Assembly: GCA_009783525.1 (NCBI GenBank)
Contig: WRDG01000101.1
Span: 1-7,889, forward strand
Length of the DNA: 7,889 bases
From: Defluviitaleaceae bacterium
Lineage (GTDB): Bacteria > Bacillota > Clostridia > Lachnospirales > WQUN01
Reading direction: 5' to 3'
Below, piece by piece: positions 1 through 7,139 of the stretch. The number at the start of each line of letters is the position of its first letter. Position 1 is the first letter of the stretch. The notes beneath the pieces were generated by a model that saw only the letters and a list, made by a program, of their open reading frames with translations, did not search any database and was not told the origin of the DNA. Position numbers and translations under genes: made by a program.

Positions 1-1705
1 CGAAAAAGTTGCCGGGGCATATTGCGTTGACCTTTATGTTATACGGCACTAATTCCAGCGCAAAGCTTTGTGTAAGCCCGATACCGCCGAACTTGCTGCC
101 CGCGTAGGAAAAATTTTTATTGCTGCCTTCAAGGCCCGACTTGCTGTTAATTTGAATAATATCAAAAAACTTGTTCGGCTGTTTTTCATGCCGGCGTTTC
201 ATCACCGCGCTTATATGCTTTACGCATAAAAAGTAGGCGTTATAGTTAACCTTCGTGACGAACTCAAAGGTTTTTAAATCGGTTTCCTCTAAGGAGCCCG
301 CCCGCAAAACGCCCGCGTTGCTGATAAAAACGTCGACGCCTCCGAATGCGAGCACGGTCGCGTTAAAAAAATTTTTCATGTCTTCTTCATTGCTTACGTC
401 TGCTTTAACTGCCGCGCAGCCCTGCCTGTACTTAGCTTTTATTTCGTCTGCGGCAATTTGTGCGGTTTCAATGTTCAAATCCGCGAGAACAATATTCGCT
501 CCTTGTTCCGCGAGTTTTTCTGCGATGCCTTTGCCGAAGCCCTGCGCTCCGCCGGTTATCGCAATAATTTTTTCTTTTAAGCCTCCGGCCGGCGCGCCGC
601 CGAGGCTCACTCCCTTCCGGTAGCTTTCTTCGCTCCAGTTGTTAATAAAATCGACCGCGAATTTGCTCATAGGCGAATGGCCGCCGAAAGATTCCGCATA
701 AACGGAAACGCCGATGCTGTCTACAAACATGTCGCGTATGATACCCGCTTCTTTGTTATCTTTGCCGCAGGCAAAAAAACCGAGACCTTTTATGGCGGCA
801 ACTTTTGGCGCGCGGTTTTTTCTTTTTTTATATTCATCCACACATGTTTTTAAATCGCCGTCGTTTTCGACAAACAGCGGCTCGTCGGAGCAATATACTA
901 TATGGTCCGGCGTGAACGGGGCGCGGACGGGGGCAAATGCTTCCGCAGATTTAGTTACGCGCATAACTTCCGCATTTGAACAAAAATGCAGGATCGACGT
1001 GCCGCTGTTTTTTACAAGCATACGCAGCGCCGGCGCAAGAGACGCGGCGCGTTCCGCGTCGAAACTGCACGGCGACCAGTCCGGTTCGCGAACGATCTCA
1101 TTTTTTATTTTTTCCATTACCGACGAAATTAATCCGTCCATTTCGATTTTGGTTTCCGCGGCAAAAAAAACGCCGTGGTTGCCGATGAAAAGCAATTTTA
1201 AATCGCGGCCGTTTTTTATTTTATAGTCGGAGATCGTTTTTTTTGCGGCGAATGCCAATTCGAAGCCCGGATTGACGCACGGTAGCCATGCCGCTTCGTT
1301 ACCGAACAGCTTTTGCACGGCTTCTCCGCCGTTTTTGGAACATGTGATGCCGTTTACCAACGTGGGGTGCACATGCAAAACCAGTTGCTGCGGAAAGCAG
1401 TCGTGCAGCAAAACTTCGACGCTCGGCCGCTTGTTAAGCTCCTCGCGGCAGCGCGCGTCCATCACGTCGGAGGTCAGGTCGTTTTCCATCGTAACCGCCG
1501 CATATTTTTTTTGCCATATTTCACGCAATTTGCCTCGGTCCATTTTCACGAAACCCGGCTCTTTAATTTCCGCAAGCGAAACACCGGAACCCTTGACCAA
1601 TAAAAAATTTTCGTCCTTGCAAGACGAGTTGCCGCCGCCCGCAAGCACGTAAGCCGGGTTGCCGCCGTACCTGTTCGATATTTCTATAATGTCCGAAATA
1701 AGCAT
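1..1705 (-). CDS. Bifunctional class II aldolase / short-chain dehydrogenase (RhaD/YuxG-like fusion), 3' end cut by window
   Basis: This open frame of 568 codons runs off the left edge without a stop, so the C-terminus is missing. The N-terminal part is a class II aldolase/adducin domain: a GGGN phosphate-loop-like motif at residues 23-26, an RPSVE segment, an HVHP motif with H111 and H113, and an NHG motif with H177, the usual metal-binding histidines. The C-terminal part is an SDR Rossmann domain: TGGAQGFG at 384-391, an SNAG motif, S521, and Y534-x3-K538 as catalytic residues, ending in an ICPG segment just before the edge. Known fusions of this type are about 690 residues long and act on rhamnulose-1-phosphate-like substrates, giving DHAP plus an aldehyde that the SDR half can oxidise. 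The real substrate here is not evident. The ATG at 1705 has an AGGA Shine-Dalgarno (1714-1717) 8 nt upstream, inside the end of the PHP gene, which suggests translational coupling. Confidence 0.9.
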   Translation of the reverse strand, partial: MLISDIIEISNRYGGNPAYVLAGGGNSSCKDENFLLVKGSGVSLAEIKEPGFVKMDRGKLREIWQKKYAAVTMENDLTSDVMDARCREELNKRPSVEVLLHDCFPQQLVLHVHPTLVNGITCSKNGGEAVQKLFGNEAAWLPCVNPGFELAFAAKKTISDYKIKNGRDLKLLFIGNHGVFFAAETKIEMDGLISSVMEKIKNEIVREPDWSPCSFDAERAASLAPALRMLVKNSGTSILHFCSNAEVMRVTKSAEAFAPVRAPFTPDHIVYCSDEPLFVENDGDLKTCVDEYKKRKNRAPKVAAIKGLGFFACGKDNKEAGIIRDMFVDSIGVSVYAESFGGHSPMSKFAVDFINNWSEESYRKGVSLGGAPAGGLKEKIIAITGGAQGFGKGIAEKLAEQGANIVLADLNIETAQIAADEIKAKYRQGCAAVKADVSNEEDMKNFFNATVLAFGGVDVFISNAGVLRAGSLEETDLKTFEFVTKVNYNAYFLCVKHISAVMKRRHEKQPNKFFDIIQINSKSGLEGSNKNFSYAGSKFGGIGLTQSFALELVPYNIKVNAICPGNFF

Positions 1706-1709
1706 TGAA

Positions 1710-2939
1710 TCATTCCTTTTTTGCGATATTTTTGTAACGCTCTACACTACTTTTTAACGGCCCGCCGCTGTAAATAAATGCGTCGTCTATTTTTTTTGTG
1801 GCCGCTTTTTCGTGGCCGATCAGCGCCCATGTAGTGTCGTACAAATCCGAAAACAATTTGTCGCGCATGGCGGCGCAAATAAATTTTTGCCTGGGCCCGT
1901 TGATATCTTCGCCGCATATCTGCAGCATCTGATGTTTGCCGCACAGTTCTCTCACGCGGATCAACTGTTCTCTTGTGTTTCGCGACGGCATGTACGAAAA
2001 GGCTTTTATGCCCAGATTAACAAGAATTTCGAAAAGCTCGTCCAAAAATGAGTCTTCGTATTCCTGCTTTTTTTTATCGGCCGTGACGGAAACCGCGACG
2101 TCGCCTAAATAAGGGTAGGTGAGGATTATCCCGTTTTCGTTTGCGAATTTTGCCGCCGCCCGTATATCCGGGCATTCTTTTTCGTTTGCGTCTGCGTAAA
2201 AATGTTCCGACGCCTCCGCTTTTAAAAAGCCGAGCAGGTCGTACAGATAAAACGGATTCGATATGTCCGAAAGTTTTTGATTAATATCGTCGCCAACGAA
2301 AAATTTTTGCTTTAAAACATTCACCAAGCTCGATCCCCGCCCGTAAAGCCCGCATAATTTTTGCGCGAAAGCAAAAAGCAAATGCCTCTCCGTAACCGAG
2401 CCGCCGTTTTTTTGCTGCGAAACAGGCAGAACGTCCCTGTCGTAATCAATCGAAACACCGTCGAATAAACCGTTAATGCGTTCCGTCATTTTTCGGTTGC
2501 GTAAAGCGCGCGCTTCGGCAACCGGACGCAAAAAAATACGCGCCGTTTCGATGCGCGTGTGAGGCAGTCCGTGAAATGTAAAATATGTGACGCCAATTTG
2601 GTCGGTATTGTTGGTGCGGCGGCTGCCGAATACGGCTTCCGTTTTGCAGCGAAGCTCGAAGCCGCTGGTTGTTGGGAAACCGATAATTTTTCCGGCTTCG
2701 TTAAATTCTTCAATGCCGGCGACCGTATCATGGTCTATGATGCCCGCGGTAGACAATCCGGCTTCGCATGCGTGCCATACGGCGCTTGTCGGCGAATAAG
2801 GAGAAAACGAATATGTGGTATGTATGTGATTGTTTACGTCGAAACCGGCAGACGGCGCGGGTTTGGGCAGTTTGCAAAGAATGGCTAGGCGATCGCTTGC
2901 GTTTTCTGCGTTAAGCATTGCCGCCGTATCATGTGGCAT
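1710..2939 (-). CDS. PHP-domain metal-dependent hydrolase, sugar-locus type
   Basis: A 409-residue cytoplasmic protein with no signal peptide or membrane segment. The PHP fold is shown by H38-x-H40 (NNHIHTTYS), the IIDHD motif with D69 and H70, and GFE with E95. PHP proteins are metal-dependent phosphoesterases or related hydrolases. The C-terminal motifs depart from classical PHP enzymes: a YLGDV segment at 277-281 and GEDINGPRQ at 343-351 stand where a late His/Asp metal motif would be expected. I recall close relatives with the same YLGDV and EDIN-PR motifs beside aldolase/SDR fusions, so they appear to be a subfamily trait. The gene ends 4 nt before the aldolase/SDR start, implying a shared transcript and a step in the same pathway. 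I chose the ATG at 2939 because an AAAGG site (2948-2952) lies 8 nt upstream. The TTG two codons earlier would be only 2 nt from it. The biochemical reaction is unknown. Confidence 0.85.
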   Translation of the reverse strand: MPHDTAAMLNAENASDRLAILCKLPKPAPSAGFDVNNHIHTTYSFSPYSPTSAVWHACEAGLSTAGIIDHDTVAGIEEFNEAGKIIGFPTTSGFELRCKTEAVFGSRRTNNTDQIGVTYFTFHGLPHTRIETARIFLRPVAEARALRNRKMTERINGLFDGVSIDYDRDVLPVSQQKNGGSVTERHLLFAFAQKLCGLYGRGSSLVNVLKQKFFVGDDINQKLSDISNPFYLYDLLGFLKAEASEHFYADANEKECPDIRAAAKFANENGIILTYPYLGDVAVSVTADKKKQEYEDSFLDELFEILVNLGIKAFSYMPSRNTREQLIRVRELCGKHQMLQICGEDINGPRQKFICAAMRDKLFSDLYDTTWALIGHEKAATKKIDDAFIYSGGPLKSSVERYKNIAKKE

Positions 2940-2953
2940 GGGCAAAACCTTTC

Positions 2954-2962
2954 TGATAAAAT
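2954..2962 (+). promoter_or_regulatory. Candidate extended -10 promoter for the metallopeptidase gene
   Basis: TG-A-TAAAAT fits the extended -10 pattern TGnTATAAT with one mismatch, about 30 nt before the ATGs. No convincing -35 box is found at the right distance, as is usual for extended -10 promoters. It overlaps the ribosome-site region of the divergent PHP gene, so transcription of the two could interfere. Confidence 0.35.
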
Positions 2963-2990
2963 TTCTTAATGCAGTTGCAAAGGGAGTGGC

Positions 2991-3368
2991 ATGATGATCT
3001 CGTATGACAATTTGTTTGAAATGCTCGACGAACTGGTAGTCGCCCTGCCGCCCGCTTTATACAAAGATTTGAACGGCGGCGTAAATTTGCTTAACCGCAT
3101 TAAATTTCATCCTGCCGCGAAAGAGAACGACTTGTATATAATGGGCGAATATCTCGCGGGCGGGCCGTTCGGGCGCGTAATAAATATTTTTTTCGGTTCG
3201 TTCGTGCAGCTATACGGTAACAGTCCGGTGCAAACGCAAAAAAAACAATTGGAAAAAATATTGAAGCACGAGCTTTTGCATCACATGGAATCGCTCGCCG
3301 GCGAGAACTCGCTTGGAAAAAAGGACGAGGAAGAGCTTTGGGCATATCTGTACGACACGCCTATTTGA
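2991..3368 (+). CDS. Small HExxH metallopeptidase-family protein (zincin-like)
   Basis: A 125-residue soluble protein with a zinc-protease motif H93-E94-L95-L96-H97, followed by H98, in the context LKHELLHHMESLAGE. It has no signal peptide or transmembrane segment. The length and layout (an LNGG segment near residue 28, a GEY near 52, a YG-like strand, then HExxH near the C-terminus) match the short metallopeptidase-family proteins that I recall as widespread in Firmicutes. Their substrates are generally unknown. A GGGAG ribosome site (2982-2986) precedes two adjacent ATGs at 2991 and 2994. The second has the better spacing (7 nt rather than 4), so the first Met is uncertain. It is the only plus-strand gene in the left half, diverges from the PHP gene by 51 bp and overlaps the end of the Gfo/Idh/MocA gene by 8 bp. 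A functional link to the sugar genes is not supported. Confidence 0.82.
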   Translation: MMISYDNLFEMLDELVVALPPALYKDLNGGVNLLNRIKFHPAAKENDLYIMGEYLAGGPFGRVINIFFGSFVQLYGNSPVQTQKKQLEKILKHELLHHMESLAGENSLGKKDEEELWAYLYDTPI

Positions 3369-4434
3369 AAACTACCTGCCGTCCGTTTTTTTCCGCGGAC
3401 TTGTAAGCCGCGTCAATAAGCTCCATCATCTTGGCCGTTTGCTCCGGCGGAGCGATCGTCGGTTCTTTATCAGCCAAAATACAGTCCGCGAAGTGCCCGA
3501 ACTCAGATATCCCGTATGCGTCGGATTTAATTTTCGGCTCGATGTCCACGAACTGCCCCTGCTCGACAGAATATATTTTTAAAGGCGCCGCCGCGCCGCT
3601 GTCGTATCTCAATCCGCCCTTGTCTCCCAATATTTCATAAAAAGTTTTTTCTTTTTCTATGTTGGAAGCCCAGCTTACTTCAAACGACATGCACGAATCG
3701 TCTTTAAAATTTACAAAGCCGGCGATAAAATCTTCGACGGTGTATTTTTGGTTGAAATCCGCTTTTGCTCCGTCGAATGTATACAGCTGCCGCACATTGT
3801 CGTCCGTGCCGAACTTAGCGAATGTTCTCGCGCTTATGCTGTCAAATTCGGGATAACCTAAATAATAAAGCGTCAAATCAATAAAATGCACGCCGAGGTC
3901 GATCATCGGACCGCCGCCCGCCAATTTTTTATCGCAGAACCAGCCCGCGTAACTCAGTCCGCCTCTGCGGATCCATCCGCAGCGCGAATAGTAAACCTTG
4001 CCGAGTTTCCCGTCGTTGATGTAGCCTTTTACGAACGCTGCTTGGTTAGTGAAGCGGTTGTTGACGCCGACCATTAATTTTTTTCCGGTTGCCCGCGAGA
4101 CGGCGAGCATTTCGTTCGCCTGCTTGCCGTTTAACGCCATCGGTTTTTCGCAGTGGACATGCTTGCCCGCGTTTAAAAATTGAACCGTCGCCGGGCAGTG
4201 GAGGTAGTTAGGCAGACATATGCACACGAAGTCGATGTCTTTTCGTTTGGCGATCATGCCATAATCCGTGTACACATCCGGTATGCCGAACTCCTTTGCC
4301 TTCGCCTCGGCGCGTTCCGGAATTATGTCGCAAACCGCGGCGAGCTCGACCCGGTCGCTTTGGCTTTTATATCCGTGCAGATGCTTGCCTGAAATATTAC
4401 CCGCGCCTATGATCGCGCATTTTAACTTTTTCAT
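3361..4434 (-). CDS. Gfo/Idh/MocA-family NAD(P)-dependent oxidoreductase
   Basis: A 357-residue cytoplasmic dehydrogenase of the usual family length. The N-terminal Rossmann fold begins at IIGAGNISGKH (residues 8-18), where the third glycine of the GxGxxG loop is Ser15. It carries the family EKP motif (E96-K97-P98, Lys being catalytic) in HVHCEKPMA. The second-domain motif D179-L-G-V-H183 supplies the usual Asp and His. Members oxidise or reduce sugars, inositols and sugar derivatives, and some catalyse redox-assisted glycoside cleavage. The substrate cannot be read from sequence. Its ATG directly follows the TAA of the MtlD-like gene (TAAATG), and an AGAGG site (4444-4448) lies 9 nt upstream inside that gene, so the two are almost certainly cotranscribed and coupled. 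Its stop overlaps the 3' end of the opposing metallopeptidase gene by 8 bp, and I see no terminator there. Confidence 0.9.
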   Translation of the reverse strand: MKKLKCAIIGAGNISGKHLHGYKSQSDRVELAAVCDIIPERAEAKAKEFGIPDVYTDYGMIAKRKDIDFVCICLPNYLHCPATVQFLNAGKHVHCEKPMALNGKQANEMLAVSRATGKKLMVGVNNRFTNQAAFVKGYINDGKLGKVYYSRCGWIRRGGLSYAGWFCDKKLAGGGPMIDLGVHFIDLTLYYLGYPEFDSISARTFAKFGTDDNVRQLYTFDGAKADFNQKYTVEDFIAGFVNFKDDSCMSFEVSWASNIEKEKTFYEILGDKGGLRYDSGAAAPLKIYSVEQGQFVDIEPKIKSDAYGISEFGHFADCILADKEPTIAPPEQTAKMMELIDAAYKSAEKNGRQVVFK

Positions 4435-5673
4435 TTAGACGATCCTCTTTTCTCTGTTTACTTCGTTTACGATCGATTCCGCTTCGGCAAGCAGCGCGGA
4501 TGCGTTTGCGTTTTTGCAAAGCGCGTCCGTATACCGCGTCACATATTTTTCCGCTGCCGAACCTTCGTCAAACATGCAATGACCGCGCAGTATATCTAAA
4601 ATGCCGCGGTCTTTTTTTTGCTCGTTGATTTTTTTTGTTCCGCTGTCTTCGTTTTCGAACACGAGAGCCGCGGTTATGCCCGCGCAAATGTAAACGGGTT
4701 CGATGCCGTGATTAAAGCAAAGCCGCGCAGCGCCTGCCAAACGGTCGTTCGGCGAAAGCTTTCGGAATGTATCAGCTCCGACGCGGCTTATTGTGTCGCC
4801 CAAAGCGCGGTTGTGATAGCGGATGAGCATGTCCGCCGCCGCCTGAAGAAGACTGTCCATGCCGATGCCGTACTCCGCGTGAAGCGCGAGCGACGCTTCA
4901 ATCATAGCGCGTTCTGCCAATAATTTTACGTTCGGGTCGGATACCGCCTGCCAAATATATTCGTACCCGTTAATAAATCCGGCGTACGCGGTTAGAGCAT
5001 GGCTCATGTTGTGTAAAAATAATTTGCGGCGCATATAAAATTCGAACGGCGCCACGGGGTGCAGTCCGTCCGCTTTCGGCAGCGAGCCTTTCACGGCTTC
5101 GGCGTCGACCGGAAGCGAATGATAGTCCTCGGCGCGGACAAACAACGGGTCGCGGTTTTTTTCTTCCGCGGTCATTGCCGGCACCATTCGGCCTATGGAA
5201 GCTTCTACCAATCCGACGGTTTTGCCGAACAACTTTCGTTCGTCTTCGGAAAGATGCTCTTCGATCAAGCCGCGCAGCAATTTACCCGCTTCGATTAAAT
5301 TTTCGCAAATGATTATGTTAAGCGGATCGGTATTTGTTGCGGCCCATCTTTTTTTCAACCCGTTCGCGATAACGGGCGCGATGCGCGGCAAAATATTTAC
5401 GCCGACAGCTGTAGCCATGCAGTCGGCTTTGCTGATGATGTCTGCCGCCGATTCCGCGTTTTTTCCGTCGACCGCCGAAACACCCGAAACGGTTTCGCGT
5501 ACGGCTCCTTCGTTAGAAACCGTCTCTAAAATATATTGCCGCCGTTCGTTTAACGCGGAGACGACAACCGGGTCGACGTCGATGAAAACGACTTCATAAC
5601 CCGAACGGGCAAAAAGCGCGCCGATAAATCCGCGCCCGATATTTCCCGCACCGTACTGAACAAACAATCCCAT
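4435..5673 (-). CDS. MtlD-like mannitol-1-phosphate / polyol dehydrogenase family protein
   Basis: A 412-residue member of the long-chain mannitol dehydrogenase family. GAGNIGRGFIG at residues 8-18 is the hallmark NAD-binding loop of mannitol-1-phosphate 5-dehydrogenase. LNIIICEN at 118-125 matches the conserved LNII-CEN segment, and K217-LFL-H-N222-MS-H225 is the catalytic Lys/Asn/His signature. The protein is about 30 residues longer than E. coli MtlD (382), partly from an insert around 180-210. It probably interconverts a ketose or ketose phosphate and a polyol with NAD(H). Since no PTS gene is present, a non-mannitol substrate is plausible. In-frame ATGs exist upstream (5679, 5697, 5721 region), but the GGGAG site at 5682-5686 sits 8 nt before the ATG at 5673, and a good promoter occupies 5693-5721, ruling against the longer forms. 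It heads the leftward set, coupled to the next gene by TAAATG. Confidence 0.88.
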   Translation of the reverse strand: MGLFVQYGAGNIGRGFIGALFARSGYEVVFIDVDPVVVSALNERRQYILETVSNEGAVRETVSGVSAVDGKNAESAADIISKADCMATAVGVNILPRIAPVIANGLKKRWAATNTDPLNIIICENLIEAGKLLRGLIEEHLSEDERKLFGKTVGLVEASIGRMVPAMTAEEKNRDPLFVRAEDYHSLPVDAEAVKGSLPKADGLHPVAPFEFYMRRKLFLHNMSHALTAYAGFINGYEYIWQAVSDPNVKLLAERAMIEASLALHAEYGIGMDSLLQAAADMLIRYHNRALGDTISRVGADTFRKLSPNDRLAGAARLCFNHGIEPVYICAGITAALVFENEDSGTKKINEQKKDRGILDILRGHCMFDEGSAAEKYVTRYTDALCKNANASALLAEAESIVNEVNREKRIV

Positions 5674-5681
5674 CGGCATCA

Positions 5682-5687
5682 CTCCCG
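5682..5687 (-). promoter_or_regulatory. Ribosome binding site deciding the MtlD-like start
   Basis: Read on the minus strand this is CGGGAG, 8 nt from the ATG at 5673 and only 2 nt from the ATG at 5679. It lies at or right after the expected transcription start of the leftward promoter, so the leader would be only about a dozen nucleotides long. Confidence 0.65.
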
Positions 5688-5692
5688 AACAC

Positions 5693-5721
5693 ATCATACA
5701 AATATTTGTAAGACGTATCAA
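5693..5721 (-). promoter_or_regulatory. Sigma70-like promoter for the leftward set
   Basis: On the minus strand the -35 box TTGATA (5721-5716, 5 of 6 to consensus) and -10 box TATGAT (5698-5693, 5 of 6) are separated by exactly 17 bp. The predicted start is near 5686, just upstream of the MtlD-like gene. A perfect palindrome fills most of the spacer, which is a classic position for repressor control. This is a sequence match only. Confidence 0.65.
5697..5710. promoter_or_regulatory. Perfect 14-bp palindrome, candidate operator shared by both divergent promoters
   Basis: TACAAATATTTGTA is identical to its own reverse complement. It lies between the -35 and -10 boxes of the leftward promoter, touching its -10, and covers most of the -35 box of the rightward promoter. 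One bound dimer could therefore block both. No regulator gene is in the window, so its ligand and family are unknown. Confidence 0.5.
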
Positions 5722-5734
5722 TATTGGTTATGAT
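5706..5734 (+). promoter_or_regulatory. Candidate sigma70-like promoter for the GH4 gene
   Basis: The -35 box TTGTAA (5706-5711, 4 of 6) and -10 box TATGAT (5729-5734, 5 of 6) have a 17-bp spacer, giving a predicted start near 5741 and a leader of about 88 nt before the GH4 ATG. It overlaps the leftward promoter face to face. The weaker -35 suggests that it may need an activator. Confidence 0.5.
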
Positions 5735-5769
5735 TAATAAAAATACGGGGGCAAAAATAAATAAGCATG

Positions 5770-5786
5770 CTGATAAAAATTATCGG
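5770..5786. repeat. Inverted repeat in the GH4 leader
   Basis: Arms CTGATAA and TTATCGG flank an AAA centre. As DNA there is one mismatch. As RNA it is a 7-bp stem with one U-G pair. It is too far from the start codon (43 nt) to hide the ribosome site, so it could be a second operator or a leader hairpin. The region is AT-rich, so chance is possible. Confidence 0.3.
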
Positions 5787-5828
5787 TAAAAATTTTTTGC
5801 TTTCAAATTTATTGAAAGGTAAATAAAT

Positions 5829-7103
5829 ATGAAAACGGCCAACATTGTTTTTATCGGCGCGGGCAGCATGTCGTTCGGCAAGGTGACGTTCGGCGATCTT
5901 TTTACTTCGCCCGAACTCGCCGGAGCGACGCTGACGCTTGTTGACACAAACGAGGCGAATCTCGACCGAATGTACCGCATTGCGTTAAAAATGAACGAAG
6001 CTTCCGCGATGGGTTTGCAAATTAAAAAAACGACAGACCGCAGAGAAGCGTTCGTCGGAGCGGAGTATGTGATCAACAGCCTCGCGATCGACCGCTGCAA
6101 TCTTTGGCGGCACGACTTTCATGTGCCGCTGAAGCACGGCATCAAACACTGCCTTGGCGAAAACGGCGGACCCGGCGCGCTGTTTTTTACGATGCGCACC
6201 ATTCCGCTTGTAATCGAAATTTGCCGAGACATGGAGGAGCTGTGCCCGGACGCATGGTTTCTAAATTTTTCCAATCCCGAAAGCCGGATCATTCTTGCGA
6301 TAAACAGATACACAAAAATAAAAAGCATCGGTTTTTGCCACGGCGTATACATGGGCCGGAATGCGGTTGCGGGCATTATGGGCATACCTTTCGACGAAAT
6401 AAGCGTGACTGCAGCCGGGTTAAATCATTTTCAATGGCTGCTTTCAATCCGACGGATTTCAAACAACGAAGACCTCTATCCGCTTCTTCGGAAAAAAGAA
6501 GCGGCGCTTGACCCGAAGTACGACCCGTTCAGCAGAAAAATTTTTAAAGCCTTCGGTTATTGGGCGACCTGTTCCGACGACCACTTGGGCGAATATCTGC
6601 AGTACGGATACGAAGCGGGTATGCACGGCTACGATTTCGACGGCGACGATCAAAACAGAATAAAAACGACAAAATATTTTGACGAGTTGCTCGAAGGCAA
6701 GCACGACATAAACGAAATGTTCAAAAAATCTTCCGAAAAAGCGGTTGAAGTGATCGCCGCCCTGCACAACGGGACTCGGAAAGATATACCCGCGGGCATC
6801 GTTTACAACGACGGCGCGATAAAAAACCTGCCGGACGACCTCGCAGTAGAAATCCCAATCATAGTCGACGGCAGCGGCATGACAAAAACAATGATCGGCA
6901 ATGTTCCGTCCGGCGCGGCGGCTTTGATGTCGTTGCAAATAGGCGCACAGCAAATGAGCGTGGAAGCCGCGGCTAAAGGAGACAAACAACTGGCTTTGCA
7001 AGCGCTGCTTGTTGACCCGGTGGTTAACAGCACAAGCGCGGCCGAAAAAATTTTGGACGAGTTGTGGGAAATAAACAAACCGTACATAAGAAATGTTTTG
7101 TAA
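5829..7103 (+). CDS. Glycoside hydrolase family 4 (NAD/Mn-dependent), alpha-glucuronidase/alpha-galactosidase type
   Basis: A 424-residue cytoplasmic enzyme of normal GH4 length. The N-terminal IGAGSMSFGK (residues 9-18) with VD at 38-39 is the NAD-binding fold. NFSNPES at 146-152, CHGV at 170-173 and GLNHF at 197-201 are the GH4 metal and substrate motifs, with C170 and H200 the expected Mn ligands. GH4 enzymes cleave glycosides by NAD-dependent oxidation at C3 followed by elimination, not by direct hydrolysis. From the literature as I remember it, the residues after the Cys-His track specificity: CHS in alpha-galactosidases, CHE in alpha-glucosidases, CHG in alpha-glucuronidases. That favours a uronide substrate, although the GH42 neighbour points to galactosides. 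The ATG at 5829 has an AAAGG site (5815-5819) 9 nt upstream. It is divergent from the MtlD-like gene and probably cotranscribed with GH42. Confidence 0.9.
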   Translation: MKTANIVFIGAGSMSFGKVTFGDLFTSPELAGATLTLVDTNEANLDRMYRIALKMNEASAMGLQIKKTTDRREAFVGAEYVINSLAIDRCNLWRHDFHVPLKHGIKHCLGENGGPGALFFTMRTIPLVIEICRDMEELCPDAWFLNFSNPESRIILAINRYTKIKSIGFCHGVYMGRNAVAGIMGIPFDEISVTAAGLNHFQWLLSIRRISNNEDLYPLLRKKEAALDPKYDPFSRKIFKAFGYWATCSDDHLGEYLQYGYEAGMHGYDFDGDDQNRIKTTKYFDELLEGKHDINEMFKKSSEKAVEVIAALHNGTRKDIPAGIVYNDGAIKNLPDDLAVEIPIIVDGSGMTKTMIGNVPSGAAALMSLQIGAQQMSVEAAAKGDKQLALQALLVDPVVNSTSAAEKILDELWEINKPYIRNVL

Positions 7104-7139
7104 GCGGAGGCAAACAGGTAAATAATTGAACGGAAAGGA

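Noticed and set aside
714..1226. Plus-strand open frame of 170 codons opposite the aldolase domain
   Set aside because: The minus frame encodes a continuous aldolase/SDR protein with the expected motifs; the plus frame shows no family features.
2940..2945. TTG start two codons upstream for the PHP protein
   Set aside because: It is only 2 nt from the ribosome site, whereas the ATG at 2939 has 8-nt spacing.
3381..3400. GTCCG...CGGAC hairpin with a T-run as a terminator for the metallopeptidase gene
   Set aside because: The stem is only 5 bp, the T-run lies in the loop and not after the stem, and the sequence is coding for the Gfo C-terminus.
5674..5721. Longer N-terminus for the MtlD-like protein from an upstream ATG
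   Set aside because: This stretch contains the promoter, palindrome and ribosome site, and the family starts shortly before GAGNIG.
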